64,000 nt of DNA from Streptomyces asiaticus (lineage in GTDB: Bacteria > Actinomycetota > Actinomycetes > Streptomycetales > Streptomycetaceae): the NCBI RefSeq assembly GCF_018138715.1, contig NZ_JAGSHX010000006.1, forward strand, positions 6,758,001 to 6,822,000, given 5' to 3'. Each line of letters starts with the position of its first letter. Within the stretch, counting starts at the first letter, position 1. A model generated the notes under the pieces. It did no database searches and had not been told where the DNA came from. It saw only the letters and a program-made list of their open reading frames with translations. The translations under genes and the position numbers were made by a program. Of this stretch, positions 8,102 through 17,162 are shown piece by piece.

Positions 8102-11100
8102 GTGACCAAGCCGCCCTTCACGCACCTGCATGTCCATACCCAGTACTCGCTGCTGGACGGTGCGGCGCGGCTCAAGGACATGTTCAACGCGTGCAACGAG
8201 ATGGGCATGACCCACATCGCCATGACCGACCATGGCAACCTCCACGGCGCGTACGACTTCTACCAGCAGGCGATGGGCGCGGGGGTCACCCCGATCATCG
8301 GCATCGAGGCGTATGTGGCCCCCGAGTCCCGGCGCTACAAGCGGCGGGTGCAGTGGGGCCAGCCGCACCAGAAGCGCGATGACGTCTCCGGCTCCGGTGG
8401 TTACACCCACAAGACCATCTGGGCGTCGAACAAGACCGGTCTGCACAACCTCTTCCGGCTCTCCTCGGACGCCTATATGGAGGGTTACTTCGTCAAGTGG
8501 CCGCGGATGGACAAGGAGACCATCGCCCAGTGGTCCGAGGGCCTGATCGCCTCCACCGGCTGCCCCTCGGGCGAGCTCCAGACCCGGCTGCGGCTCGGCC
8601 AGTTCGACGAGGCCCTCAAGGCCGCCTCCGAGTACCAGGACATCTTCGGCAAGGACCGGTACTTCCTGGAGCTGATGGACCACGGCATCGAGATCGAGCG
8701 CCGGGTGCGGGACGGGCTGCTGGAGATCGGCAAGAAGCTGGGCATCCCGCCTCTGGTCACCAATGACTCGCACTACACCTACTCCCGGGAGTCCGCGGCG
8801 CACGACGCGCTGCTGTGCGTCCAGACCGGCAAGAACCTCTCCGACCCGGACCGCTTCCGCTTCGACGGCACCGGCTACTACCTCAAGTCCACCGACGAGA
8901 TGTACGCCATCGACTCCTCGGACGCCTGGCAGGAGGGGTGCCGCAACACCCTCCTGGTGGCCGAGCAGATCGACAACACCGGCTGGTTCGAGAAGCGCGA
9001 CCTGATGCCGCGGTTCGACGTGCCCGAGGGGTACACCGAGGTCACCTGGTTTCAGGAGGAGGTCCGCAAGGGGATGGCCAAGCGCTTCCCCGGCGGCGTC
9101 CCCGAGGACCGGCAGAAGCTCGCCGAGTACGAGATGGACGTCATCATCCAGATGGGGTTCCCGGGCTACTTCCTCGTGGTCGCGGACTTCATCATGTGGG
9201 CCAAGAACAACGGCATCGCGGTGGGCCCCGGCCGAGGCTCCGCGGCCGGTTCGATCGTCTCGTACGCCCTGGGCATCACCGACCTCGATCCGGTCGAGCA
9301 CGGGCTGATCTTCGAGCGGTTCCTCAACCCCGAGCGTGTGTCCATGCCCGATGTCGACATCGACTTCGACGAGCGCAGGCGCGGTGAGGTCATCCGGTAC
9401 GTGACCGAGAAATACGGCGCCGACAAGGTCGCCCAGATCGGCACCTACGGCACCATCAAGGCCAAGAACGCCATCAAGGACTCCGCCCGCGTGCTCGGCT
9501 ATCCGTACGCGATGGGCGACCGCATCACCAAGGCCATGCCCGCCGATGTCCTCGGCAAGGGCATCCCGCTCTCCGGCATCACCGACGAGAAGCACCCCCG
9601 CTACAGCGAGGCGGGCGAGGTGCGCGGGATGTACGAGAACGAGCCGGATGTGAAGAAGGTCATCGACACCGCGCGCGGAATCGAGGGCCTGGTCCGGCAG
9701 ATGGGCGTGCACGCGGCCGGTGTGATCATGTCCAGCGAGACGGTCACCGACCATGTGCCCGTCTTCTCGCCGAAGAACGACGGCCAGGTCGTGACCCAGT
9801 GGGACTACCCCACCTGTGAGTCGCTCGGCCTGCTGAAGATGGACTTCCTGGGCCTGCGCAACCTCACCATCATGGACGACGCCGTCAAGATGGTGCGCGC
9901 CAACAAGGGCATCGACCTCAAGCTGCTCGATCTGTCCCTGGACGACCCCAAGACCTTCGAACTGCTCTGCCGCGGTGACACCCTGGGCGTCTTCCAGTTC
10001 GACGGCGGCCCCATGCGCTCCCTGCTGCGCATGATGAAGCCCGACCACTTCGAGGACATTTCCGCCGTCTCGGCCCTCTACCGGCCGGGCCCGATGGGCA
10101 TGAACTCGCACATCAACTACGCGCTGCGGAAGAACGGCCAGCAGGAGATCACCCCGATCCACCCCGAGCTGGAGGAGCCGCTCAAGGAGGTCCTGGGCAT
10201 CACCTACGGCCTCATCGTGTACCAGGAGCAGGTGCAGAAGGCCGCCCAGGTGCTCGCGGGCTACTCGCTCGGACAGGCCGACCTGCTGCGCCGCGCGATG
10301 GGCAAGAAGAAGCAGGAGGTCCTCGACAAGGAGTTCGTGCCCTTCCAGAAGGGCTGCCGTGAGCGCGGCTACTCCGACGAGGCCATCCAGGCGGTGTGGG
10401 ACGTCCTGGTCCCGTTCGCCGGATACGCGTTCAACAAGGCGCACTCCTCCGCGTACGGCCTGGTCACCTACTGGACCGCGTACCTCAAGGCCAACTACCC
10501 CGCCGAGTACATGGCGGCGCTGCTCACCTCGGTCCGCGACGACAAGGACAAGTCGGCGGTCTATCTGAACGAATGCCGCCGCATGGGCATCAAGGTGCTG
10601 CCGCCGAACGTCAATGAGTCCGAGGCCAACTTCACCGCCCAGGGTGATGATGTGATCCTCTTCGGTCTCACGGCGGTCCGGAACGTCGGTCAGAACGTGG
10701 TGGAGGCGATCATCCGCGGCCGCAAGGCCAAGGGGAAGTACGCCTCGTTCCCGGACTACCTGGACAAGGTCGAGGCGGTCGTCTGCAACAAGCGCACCAC
10801 CGAATCGCTGATCAAGGCGGGCGCCTTCGACGAGATGGGCCACACCCGTAAGGGGCTCATGGCGCACTACGAGGCCCTGATCGACAATGTGGTCGCCGTC
10901 AAGCGCAAGGAGGCCGAGGGGCAGTTCGACCTGTTCGGCGGCATGGGCGGCGACGGCGGGGACGGTGACGGGCCGGGCTTCGGGCTCGACGTCGAGTTCG
11001 CGGACGTCGAATGGGACAAGACCTATCTGCTGGCCCAGGAGCGGGAGATGCTGGGCCTGTATGTCTCCGACCATCCGCTGTTCGGCATCGAGCATGTGCT

Positions 11101-11647
11101 GAACGAGAAGGCGGATGCCGCGATCTCCGCGCTCACCGGCGGTGAGCACGCGGACGGCGCGATCGTCACCATCGGTGGCATCATCTCCGGCCTCCAGCGC
11201 AAGATGACCAAACAGGGCAACGCCTGGGCGATCGCCACCGTGGAGGACCTGGCCGGCTCCATCGAGTGCATGTTCTTCCCGGCCACCTATCAGCTGGTCT
11301 CCACCCAGCTGATCGAGGACGTGGTCGTCTTCGTCAAGGGGCGGCTGGACAAGCGCGAGGACGTGCCCCGGCTGGTCGCCATGGAGCTGATGGTTCCCGA
11401 TCTGTCCGAGGCGGGCGCCGACGCGCCCGTGACGATCACCATTCCCACGGTCAAGGTCACCCCGCCGCTGGTCGAGAAGCTGGGCGAGGTGCTCACCCAC
11501 CACCGCGGCTCCACCGAGGTGCGGATCAAGCTCCAGGGGGCGCGGAAGACCACCGTGCTGCGGCTCGACCGGCACCGCGTCACCGCCGACCCGGCGCTCT
11601 TCGGCGATCTCAAGGTGCTGTTGGGGGCGTCCTGCCTGGCCGGGTGA
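8102..11647 (+). CDS. dnaE: DNA polymerase III alpha subunit (DnaE1)
   Basis: The replicative polymerase catalytic subunit, 1181 aa, the normal length for actinobacterial DnaE1. The N-terminal PHP domain is visible from the first residues (FTHLHVHTQYSLLDG). The catalytic palm carries the acidic motifs (VGPGRGSAAGS and PDVDIDFDERRR), and the helix-hairpin-helix, C-terminal OB-fold and tail follow (GGIISGLQRKMTKQGN in the OB region). The start is GTG 8102, which gives the conserved MTKPPFTHLHVH beginning; the frame is open further upstream without family similarity. It is a monocistronic housekeeping gene ended by a strong hairpin at 11682-11714. Confidence 0.98.
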   Translation: MTKPPFTHLHVHTQYSLLDGAARLKDMFNACNEMGMTHIAMTDHGNLHGAYDFYQQAMGAGVTPIIGIEAYVAPESRRYKRRVQWGQPHQKRDDVSGSGGYTHKTIWASNKTGLHNLFRLSSDAYMEGYFVKWPRMDKETIAQWSEGLIASTGCPSGELQTRLRLGQFDEALKAASEYQDIFGKDRYFLELMDHGIEIERRVRDGLLEIGKKLGIPPLVTNDSHYTYSRESAAHDALLCVQTGKNLSDPDRFRFDGTGYYLKSTDEMYAIDSSDAWQEGCRNTLLVAEQIDNTGWFEKRDLMPRFDVPEGYTEVTWFQEEVRKGMAKRFPGGVPEDRQKLAEYEMDVIIQMGFPGYFLVVADFIMWAKNNGIAVGPGRGSAAGSIVSYALGITDLDPVEHGLIFERFLNPERVSMPDVDIDFDERRRGEVIRYVTEKYGADKVAQIGTYGTIKAKNAIKDSARVLGYPYAMGDRITKAMPADVLGKGIPLSGITDEKHPRYSEAGEVRGMYENEPDVKKVIDTARGIEGLVRQMGVHAAGVIMSSETVTDHVPVFSPKNDGQVVTQWDYPTCESLGLLKMDFLGLRNLTIMDDAVKMVRANKGIDLKLLDLSLDDPKTFELLCRGDTLGVFQFDGGPMRSLLRMMKPDHFEDISAVSALYRPGPMGMNSHINYALRKNGQQEITPIHPELEEPLKEVLGITYGLIVYQEQVQKAAQVLAGYSLGQADLLRRAMGKKKQEVLDKEFVPFQKGCRERGYSDEAIQAVWDVLVPFAGYAFNKAHSSAYGLVTYWTAYLKANYPAEYMAALLTSVRDDKDKSAVYLNECRRMGIKVLPPNVNESEANFTAQGDDVILFGLTAVRNVGQNVVEAIIRGRKAKGKYASFPDYLDKVEAVVCNKRTTESLIKAGAFDEMGHTRKGLMAHYEALIDNVVAVKRKEAEGQFDLFGGMGGDGGDGDGPGFGLDVEFADVEWDKTYLLAQEREMLGLYVSDHPLFGIEHVLNEKADAAISALTGGEHADGAIVTIGGIISGLQRKMTKQGNAWAIATVEDLAGSIECMFFPATYQLVSTQLIEDVVVFVKGRLDKREDVPRLVAMELMVPDLSEAGADAPVTITIPTVKVTPPLVEKLGEVLTHHRGSTEVRIKLQGARKTTVLRLDRHRVTADPALFGDLKVLLGASCLAG

Positions 11648-11681
11648 CGGCCCGGCCCTGACGAAGGCAATGAAGAACGTC

Positions 11682-11714
11682 CAAGGGGCGCGCCCGTGTC
11701 GGGCGCGCCCCTTG
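11682..11714 (+). terminator. strong hairpin terminator after dnaE
   Basis: Perfect 14-bp inverted repeat (arms 11682-11695 and 11701-11714) with a GTGTC loop, starting 34 nt beyond the dnaE stop. It separates dnaE from the convergent 59-aa gene and could serve both strands. Confidence 0.85.
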
Positions 11715-11767
11715 TGGCCATGTCACACGGTCTGCCACCGCGGGGCCCAGCGCCGGTGCGCGGTGCG

Positions 11768-11947
11768 TCAGTTGTGGCCGAAGCTCTTCTGCCGGTCCTT
11801 GCGCGGCGTCGAGGGGCTGCCCTCCGACCGCATCGCCTGCGACTGCGCGTCCATCGAGGACTGCTGGTCGGCGGGGCGGTCGGCCATGCCCCGCTCCTGA
11901 CGCCGCTCCTGCTGCTGCTTGCGATCGCGGTTCTTGTTCTTGCCCAT
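11768..11947 (-). CDS. 59-aa highly charged protein of unknown function
   Basis: A 59-aa protein beginning MGKNKNRDRKQQQERRQERG, rich in Arg, Gln, Lys and Asp with no hydrophobic segment, hence probably disordered and soluble. I do not recognise a named domain. The start at ATG 11947 is supported by GGAGG seven to eight nt upstream; the frame is open to 12067 but that extension is untypical. Short Gln/Arg-rich proteins of this kind are common in Streptomyces, but no function is inferred. Confidence 0.65.
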   Translation of the reverse strand: MGKNKNRDRKQQQERRQERGMADRPADQQSSMDAQSQAMRSEGSPSTPRKDRQKSFGHN

Positions 11948-12249
11948 GGTGGTGTTCCTCCAGTTGGGATCAGCCCCCCGGTGAAGGGCCCTCCGGGAGA
12001 TGCCCTTCGGAAGAAGCCCTTCGGGAAGAACAGTGACATGCCGCGGTGACCCGTGCATTTCGGACAATTACGGTGAGTGAGAAGGGGGGTCTTGGCGGGT
12101 AAGCCGTATCCGCCACGCCGGTGATCCAGTTCGGACTGATAACCCCCGCGCGGTCGGGCAGACTCGAAGGAAAGCCGAAAGACCACATCCGGGGACGGCT
12201 GTGCGCGGGGGGCGACCGAGGACTGATTCGTCAGGGAAGAGGGTGGAAC
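11948..12249. other. 302-nt divergent intergenic region
   Basis: This separates the 59-aa gene and the NYN gene. A direct repeat of GCCCTTCGG-AAGAA occurs twice in tandem near 12000-12034. An A/T-richer stretch near 12058-12072 (TTTCGGACAATTACGG) is the most promoter-like part for the leftward gene. GGAAGAGGG just upstream of 12250 is the ribosome-binding site of the rightward gene. No RNA gene or riboswitch was recognised. Confidence 0.4.
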
Positions 12250-13572
12250 GTGGACCGCTGCGTCGTCCTGGTGGACGCCGGGTACCTGCTGGGCGCCGCC
12301 GCGAGCCTGCTGGCCGGGGAGCCCGCCCGATCGCGCATCTCCGTCGACCACGCGACCCTCATCCAGGGCCTGCGGGAACGGGCCGAGGTCGAGACCGAAC
12401 GTCCGCTGCTGCGGATCTACTGGTTCGACGGCGCCCCCGACCGCGTACCCCAGCCCGAGCACCGGCGGCTGCGGGTGATGCCCCGGGTGACCGTGCGGCT
12501 CGGCGCGCTCACCCGCAGCGACGGCCGCTGGGCCCAGAAGGGCGTGGACGCCGCCATGCACGCCGAGCTCACCGAGCTCGCCCGCAACCGGGCCTGCTCC
12601 GACATCGTCCTCGTCACCGGCGACGGGGACCTGCTGCCCGGGCTGATGTCGGCCAAGGAGCACGGGGTCGCCGTCCACCTCTGGGCGGTGCAGGCCGCCG
12701 GCGGGGACTACAACCAGTCCGAGGACCTCGTGGCCGAGGCCGATGAGCGGCGCGTCCTGGACCGCGCCTGGATCACCCGGGCGGTGCGCGCCAAGGAGCT
12801 TCCCGGGCCCTGTGCGCCCGTCTCCGAGCCGCGCCCGGAGATCGCGGCCATTCTCTCCGCCCCGCTGCCGGAGACCGCCACGGCCGCCGCTGCCGCTGCT
12901 GCCGCGGCTGCGGCGTCGCCCGGCGCGGCGGAGGCGGCCCCCGGCCGCAATGGCGCCGCCCGGCCCGGCGCTGATGGGAGCGGCCCGGCCGACGCCTCCG
13001 GGCGTCCCGCCGCCGCGGCCGCCGAGGCGGGCGCGGACGTCGCGGCGGGGGCCGGGGCCAAGGTCGTGCCCACCCCCAAGGACCTCGCCGACCTGGGCCG
13101 CGGCCCCGCCGGGCCCGGCGGCCAGGCGGACCGGCCGGCGGCGGGCGCCACGCTGCGCTGGTCCTCCGACAAGGGCTGGGTCGACCGGGGCCCCGGCTCC
13201 GGGGTGGGGGAGCCGCCGGAGACCGCCAACCTCCCCATGCTGGCCCAGCTCACCAGCGCCGAGCAGCGCTGGGCCGACCGCGAGGAGGACATCACCGCGG
13301 TCAGCGGCGACCCGTTCGAGGTCGGCCAGGTCTTCGCGCGCCGCTGGACCGAACGGCTCGCCGATTCGGGCCATCTCCAGCAGCTCTCCACGGAGTACCC
13401 CCGCATCCCGCACCGCATCGACGGTGAACTGCTGCGCTACGCGGCCCGCTTCGGGCTGCTGGCCCACAAGGACGACCAGATCGACGAGCACGACCGCTAT
13501 GCGATCCGGGCGGGTTTCTGGCGCGAGATCGACCTCCGCTCGGCGGCGGAGCACGCCCAGACCGGCGGCTAG
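12250..13572 (+). CDS. NYN domain (PIN-like) protein
   Basis: A 440-aa protein with an N-terminal NYN domain, a PIN-like nuclease fold thought to act on RNA. Conserved acidic residues are visible in LVDAGYLLG, KGVDAAMHAEL and LVTGDGDLLPG. Next comes a long Ala/Pro/Gly-rich linker (about residues 210-330) that is probably disordered. A conserved C-terminal region of about 90 residues follows (DPFEVGQVFARRW to GFWREIDLR) and looks like a small helical or winged-helix module. Start is GTG 12250 with GGGAAGAGGG upstream. It is monocistronic and followed by repeat element 1. Nuclease activity is inferred from the family. Confidence 0.85.
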   Translation: MDRCVVLVDAGYLLGAAASLLAGEPARSRISVDHATLIQGLRERAEVETERPLLRIYWFDGAPDRVPQPEHRRLRVMPRVTVRLGALTRSDGRWAQKGVDAAMHAELTELARNRACSDIVLVTGDGDLLPGLMSAKEHGVAVHLWAVQAAGGDYNQSEDLVAEADERRVLDRAWITRAVRAKELPGPCAPVSEPRPEIAAILSAPLPETATAAAAAAAAAAASPGAAEAAPGRNGAARPGADGSGPADASGRPAAAAAEAGADVAAGAGAKVVPTPKDLADLGRGPAGPGGQADRPAAGATLRWSSDKGWVDRGPGSGVGEPPETANLPMLAQLTSAEQRWADREEDITAVSGDPFEVGQVFARRWTERLADSGHLQQLSTEYPRIPHRIDGELLRYAARFGLLAHKDDQIDEHDRYAIRAGFWREIDLRSAAEHAQTGG

Positions 13573-13590
13573 GGATATCGGGCAGATCGC

Positions 13591-14112
13591 GCCGCCCACG
13601 GCGTGCTGCTCCCCTCCCCACCCCTTCCCACAACTGGAGCTCCGCCCCAGCCCCCGGACCGGGGCTCCGCCTCAGGCGCCGGTTCGGGGCTCCGCCCCAG
13701 GTTCCTGGTTCGGGGCGCTGCCCCAGGCTCCCGGTTCGGTGCTCTGCCCCAGACTCCGGTCCGGGGCTTCGCCTGAGGCTCCCGGTTCGGTGCTCTGCCC
13801 CAGCCTCCCGGGCAGGGGCTTCGCCTCAGTCCCCGGCCCGGGACTCCGCCCCAACCCTCAAGCCGGGGCGCTGCCCCAGACCCCGGGCCGGGGCTTCGCC
13901 CAGGCTCCGTTCGGGGCTCTGCTCGGGCCCGGGATTCGGGGCTTCGCCTCAGGCTTCCGGGTCGGGCTCCGCCTCAGGGCCCCGGTTCGGGGCTTCGCCC
14001 CTTCCCGCAGCATCGATTTGCGGCTCTGCCGGGCCCCGGGGTCCAGGGGCGGAGCCCCTGGTATCGGGAAGGGGCGGGGAGGGGAAAGCACCCTTTTGCG
14101 GCTCCGCCGCGT
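13591..14112 (+). repeat. G+C-rich modular intergenic element, copy 1
   Basis: The left end (CCCCTCCCCACCCCTTCCCA variant) begins shortly after the NYN stop codon. The right end is GGGGTCCAGGGGCGGAGCCCC followed by CGGGAAGGGGCGGGGAGGGG at 14064-14083. Between them are more than a dozen degenerate copies of a roughly 25-35-bp unit containing GGGGCTNNGCCCC, each able to form a small hairpin. The two ends are imperfect inverted repeats. I see no coding capacity beyond frames held open by G+C content. Confidence 0.8.
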
Positions 14113-14227
14113 GGTCCGCCGGACACGCCGTAGGCCGCGGTCCGGCCCCGTCCCGCGCACCGCGGCCCGAGGGGCCTGAGGGCCCCGAAGGCGGGAGCGG
14201 GTGTTTGGGCGCGTACCCTCATAGCTC

Positions 14228-15268
14228 GTGAGGACGGGCGCGAAACAGGCGACGAGTGGCGATCTGGTGTGCACCGTGCGCGGCCTGGTAAAGACCTATC
14301 CCGCGGCGCGCGGTCGGCGCGGCGCGCCCGCCACGCCCGCCGTCCGGGCCAGCGACGGCATCGACCTCGATGTGGTGCGCGGCGAGGTCTTCGGGCTGCT
14401 CGGCCCCAACGGCGCCGGCAAGTCCACCCTCGTACGGCAGCTCACCGGTCTGCTGCGGCCCGACGAGGGCCAGGTGCGGGTGCTCGGCCACGATCTCGTA
14501 CGCCACCCCGAGCGCGCCGCCCGGCTGCTCGGCTATCTGGGCCAGGACTCGACCGCGCTGGACGAGCTGACCGTCTCCCTCGCCGCCGAGACCACCGCGC
14601 GGCTGCGCGGCCTGGAGACCCGCGCGGCCCGCGCCGAGCGCGACGCGGTGATCGAGGAGCTGGGGCTCGGCGAGGTCGCAGGGCGCCCGCTGAAGAAGCT
14701 CTCCGGGGGCCAGCGGCGGCTGGCCTGCGTCGCCGCCGCGCTGGTGGGGGAGCGGCCGCTGCTGGTGCTGGACGAGCCCACCAGCGGGATGGACCCCGTC
14801 GCCCGGCGCGCCGTATGGGCGGCCGTGGACCGGCGGCGGGCCGAGCGGGGCGTGACGGTGGTGCTGGTCACCCACAATGTGATCGAGGCGGAGACGGTGC
14901 TGGACCGGGTCGCCGTGCTGGACCGCGGCCGGGTCATCGCCTGCGACACGCCCGCCGGGCTCAAGGCGCTGGTGGCCGACGAGGTGCGGCTGGAGCTGGT
15001 GTGGCGCACCGAGCCGCCGCTGGAGGTGCCCGAGGTCGCCGCCCTGTGGAAAACCTCCGAGGCGGCCCGGGCCGCCGGTGGCGCCTCCGGGCGGCGCTGG
15101 ACGCTCCGGCTGCCGCCGGACGACGCGCGCGCCGCCATCGCCACCGTGACCGGCGGCCCCGCCTTCGCCGCGCTGGACGATTTCACCCTTGCCACGCCGA
15201 GCCTGGAGGATGTGTACATCGCCCTGGGGGGCCGTGCGGAGGGCGCGGAGGGGCTGGTGAAGGCGTGA
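14228..15268 (+). CDS. ABC transporter ATP-binding protein
   Basis: A 346-aa nucleotide-binding subunit of an exporter-type ABC system. Walker A is GPNGAGKST (about residue 60), the signature is KLSGGQRRL, Walker B is LLVLDEPTSGMD, and the switch His is in VTHNV. A C-terminal region of about 90 residues after the ATPase core is typical of DrrA/CcmA-like proteins. Its permease is encoded by the next gene, 78 nt on. Start is GTG 14228; TACCCT 8 nt upstream suggests leaderless transcription. Substrate is unknown; a drug or lipid exporter is the family expectation. Confidence 0.93.
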   Translation: MRTGAKQATSGDLVCTVRGLVKTYPAARGRRGAPATPAVRASDGIDLDVVRGEVFGLLGPNGAGKSTLVRQLTGLLRPDEGQVRVLGHDLVRHPERAARLLGYLGQDSTALDELTVSLAAETTARLRGLETRAARAERDAVIEELGLGEVAGRPLKKLSGGQRRLACVAAALVGERPLLVLDEPTSGMDPVARRAVWAAVDRRRAERGVTVVLVTHNVIEAETVLDRVAVLDRGRVIACDTPAGLKALVADEVRLELVWRTEPPLEVPEVAALWKTSEAARAAGGASGRRWTLRLPPDDARAAIATVTGGPAFAALDDFTLATPSLEDVYIALGGRAEGAEGLVKA

Positions 15269-15346
15269 CCGCCGGGGCGAGCCGGTGAACGCGTCGGTGA
15301 CCGTGACCGTATTCAAGCCGCAAGAGGCGAAGAGGAGCAGCACAAC

Positions 15347-16282
15347 GTGAGTGTCATGCCCGCCGTGTCCGGTGTATCCGGTGTGTCCGGGGCCACTGGT
15401 GTGCCTGGTGTGTCCGGTGCGTCTGCTGGGCTGCCCGGTGCGTCCGGTGTCTCCGGTACCTCAGGTGCGCCCGGTGTCTCCGGTACCTCGGGGGCGTCCG
15501 GCGACGCCGGTGAGGCCGGTGACATGCCCGAGCCGCTGGCGGCCCGGGCGCGGCTCTTCCCCGCGCTCGTCGCGGTCTACCGCGCCCAGCTCTCACGGGC
15601 CCGGGTGGCCCGGATCCCGCTGCTCTTCGTGGCCACCTTCCAGTCCATCGGGATCATGATCCTGATGCGCGGGGTGGTGGACGGCGGAAGTGAGGCGCGG
15701 TCGGTGGTGGCCGGGTCGAGCGTGCTGGTCGTCGCCTTCGTGGCGCTCAACCTGCTGGCGCAGTACTTCGGCCAGCTGCGGGCCAGCGGCGGTCTCGACC
15801 ACTACGCGACCCTGCCGGTGCCGCCCTCGGCCGTGGTGCTCGGGGCGGCCGCCGCGTACGCCTCCTTCACCGTGCCCGGGACCGCCGTCACCGCGGTGAT
15901 GGGCAGTGTGCTCTTCCAGCTGCCCATGACCAACCTGTGGATCCTCCTCGCCGTGATCCCCCTGTCCGGCGCCGCCCTCGCCGGACTCGGCGCCGCACTG
16001 GGGCTGCTCGCCCCGCGCCAGGAACTCGCCACGCTGTGCGGGCAGTTGGGGATGTCCGCCGCGCTGCTGCTCGGCGTGCTGCCCGCGGCCCGGATGCCGC
16101 AGGTGGTGTCGTACGCGCGCGATCTGCTGCCGTCGACGTACGGTGTGGAGGCCCTGGCCCGGTCCTTCGACGGGCAGCCCGACTGGTGGGTGGTCTGCGC
16201 CGACCTCGGGGTGTGCGCCGGGGTGGCCGTGGTGTCACTCGCCGCCGCGACCTGGGCCTATCGGCGGGCGGCGGTGCGGTGA
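15347..16282 (+). CDS. ABC transporter permease with collagen-like N-terminus
   Basis: A 311-aa ABC-2 type permease, partner of the ATPase just upstream. Residues 7-58 form an unusual tract with Gly nearly every third position (VSG, ATG, VPG, TSG, APG, DAG), i.e. collagen-like Gly-X-Y with one break near residue 27. The normal permease follows, with about six hydrophobic helices; recognisable segments are LLFVATFQSIGIM, VVAFVALNLLAQ and LPVPPSAVVLGAAA. The tract is encoded by 9-bp repeats of the type GTGTCCGGT. Start is GTG 15347 with AGAGGAG about 9 nt upstream. A start after the tract (for example ATG 15524) cannot be excluded but lacks a good ribosome site. Confidence 0.88.
   Translation: MSVMPAVSGVSGVSGATGVPGVSGASAGLPGASGVSGTSGAPGVSGTSGASGDAGEAGDMPEPLAARARLFPALVAVYRAQLSRARVARIPLLFVATFQSIGIMILMRGVVDGGSEARSVVAGSSVLVVAFVALNLLAQYFGQLRASGGLDHYATLPVPPSAVVLGAAAAYASFTVPGTAVTAVMGSVLFQLPMTNLWILLAVIPLSGAALAGLGAALGLLAPRQELATLCGQLGMSAALLLGVLPAARMPQVVSYARDLLPSTYGVEALARSFDGQPDWWVVCADLGVCAGVAVVSLAAATWAYRRAAVR
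15365..15520 (+). repeat. 9-bp minisatellite coding a collagen-like tract
   Basis: About 16 near-tandem copies of a nonamer of the form (G/T)CCGG(T)G(T)N encode Gly-X-Y triplets at the N-terminus of the ABC permease. Copy-to-copy variation is mostly synonymous or confined to the X position. Confidence 0.75.
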
Positions 16283-16341
16283 CGCGCCGCAGCAAACGTC
16301 CCGCCGACCGAAGTACGCCGTCCGCCTGGCACGATGACGGG

Positions 16342-17121
16342 GTGACCGCACCGTTGACGCCGCATGATCAGCACTCGCCGCACGACGAGCCCGCCGAGGG
16401 CCGGCCGCCGTCCCATGAGCAGCCTGCCGGGGACGCCGCCGTGCCGTATCCCACCGGGTATCCCGCGCACCCGGGGCAGGCTTCGGGGCATCCGGAGCAC
16501 GCCGGGCACGCCGGGCACTCTGACGAGCACGCCGGGCACGCCGAGCACTCTGATGAGCACGCCGAGTTCTCCGAGCACTCCGAGCACTCCGAGCCCGGGC
16601 CCGAGTTGCGTGCCGAACTGGTGCAGGCGTCGCTGGTCGCCATCGCGGTGGCGGTCTCCGGGGTGCTTCTCGGGCTGCTGTGGCTGTGGTTGGCGCCGAA
16701 GGTTCCCCTGGTCTCGGACGGTTCCGCCGTCTATCTGAAGAACTCGGAAGGGGAGGACGCGGTCGGCGCGGACGGGATGTTCACGCTGCTCGGGCTCGCC
16801 TTCGGCGCCGTCTCGGCCATCATCGTCTTTCTGCTCTTCCGCCACGGCGGTATCGCGCTGGTCGTCGGGCTGGCGATCGGCGGGGTGCTCGCCTCGGTGA
16901 TCGCCTGGCGGCTGGGCGTATGGCTGGGGCCCACCTCGGACGTCGTGGCGCACGCCAAGGCGGCCGGTAAGGGCGTCACCTTCGACGGGCCGCTCAAGCT
17001 GGGCGCGAAGGGTGCGCTGCTGGCGTGGTCGGTGGCGGCGATGGTGATCCACCTGGCGCTGACCGGGCTCTTCGGCCCGCGGGACCCGGAGCCCGCACTG
17101 CCGCCCGCGCCGAGGGCGTAA
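16342..17121 (+). CDS. DUF2567-type membrane protein with His/Glu-rich repeats
   Basis: A 259-aa membrane protein. Residues 1-90 are hydrophilic, and residues 52-82 form a His/Glu-rich repeat built of EHAGHA, EHSDEHA and EHSEHSE units. Three to four transmembrane helices follow (starting near LVAIAVAVSGV, MFTLLGLAFGAV, GIALVVGLAIG and ALLAWSVAAMV). I assign it to the actinobacterial DUF2567 family from overall pattern; function is unknown. Start is GTG 16342 with CACGAT 6 nt upstream, a typical leaderless arrangement. The His-rich part could bind metal, but this is inference. It lies downstream of the ABC permease on the same strand. Confidence 0.78.
   Translation: MTAPLTPHDQHSPHDEPAEGRPPSHEQPAGDAAVPYPTGYPAHPGQASGHPEHAGHAGHSDEHAGHAEHSDEHAEFSEHSEHSEPGPELRAELVQASLVAIAVAVSGVLLGLLWLWLAPKVPLVSDGSAVYLKNSEGEDAVGADGMFTLLGLAFGAVSAIIVFLLFRHGGIALVVGLAIGGVLASVIAWRLGVWLGPTSDVVAHAKAAGKGVTFDGPLKLGAKGALLAWSVAAMVIHLALTGLFGPRDPEPALPPAPRA
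16495..16590 (+). repeat. 30-bp tandem repeat in DUF2567 gene
   Basis: Two near-identical 30-bp units (16495-16524 and 16525-16554) and a partial third encode the His/Glu/Gly-rich repeat EHAGHAGHSD. They differ at two positions only, indicating recent duplication. Confidence 0.75.
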
Positions 17122-17162
17122 GCGCGCTGAGCGGTTCGGCCAGAGGGCGTCCGGCGAATCGC

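Noticed and set aside
8072..11575. Antisense open frame of 1167 codons over dnaE
   Set aside because: Shadow of dnaE, with the same GC-driven lack of stops and no recognisable domain.
13591..14112. Possible CRISPR array
   Set aside because: Units are degenerate, of uneven length, lack unique spacers of constant size, and no cas genes are present.
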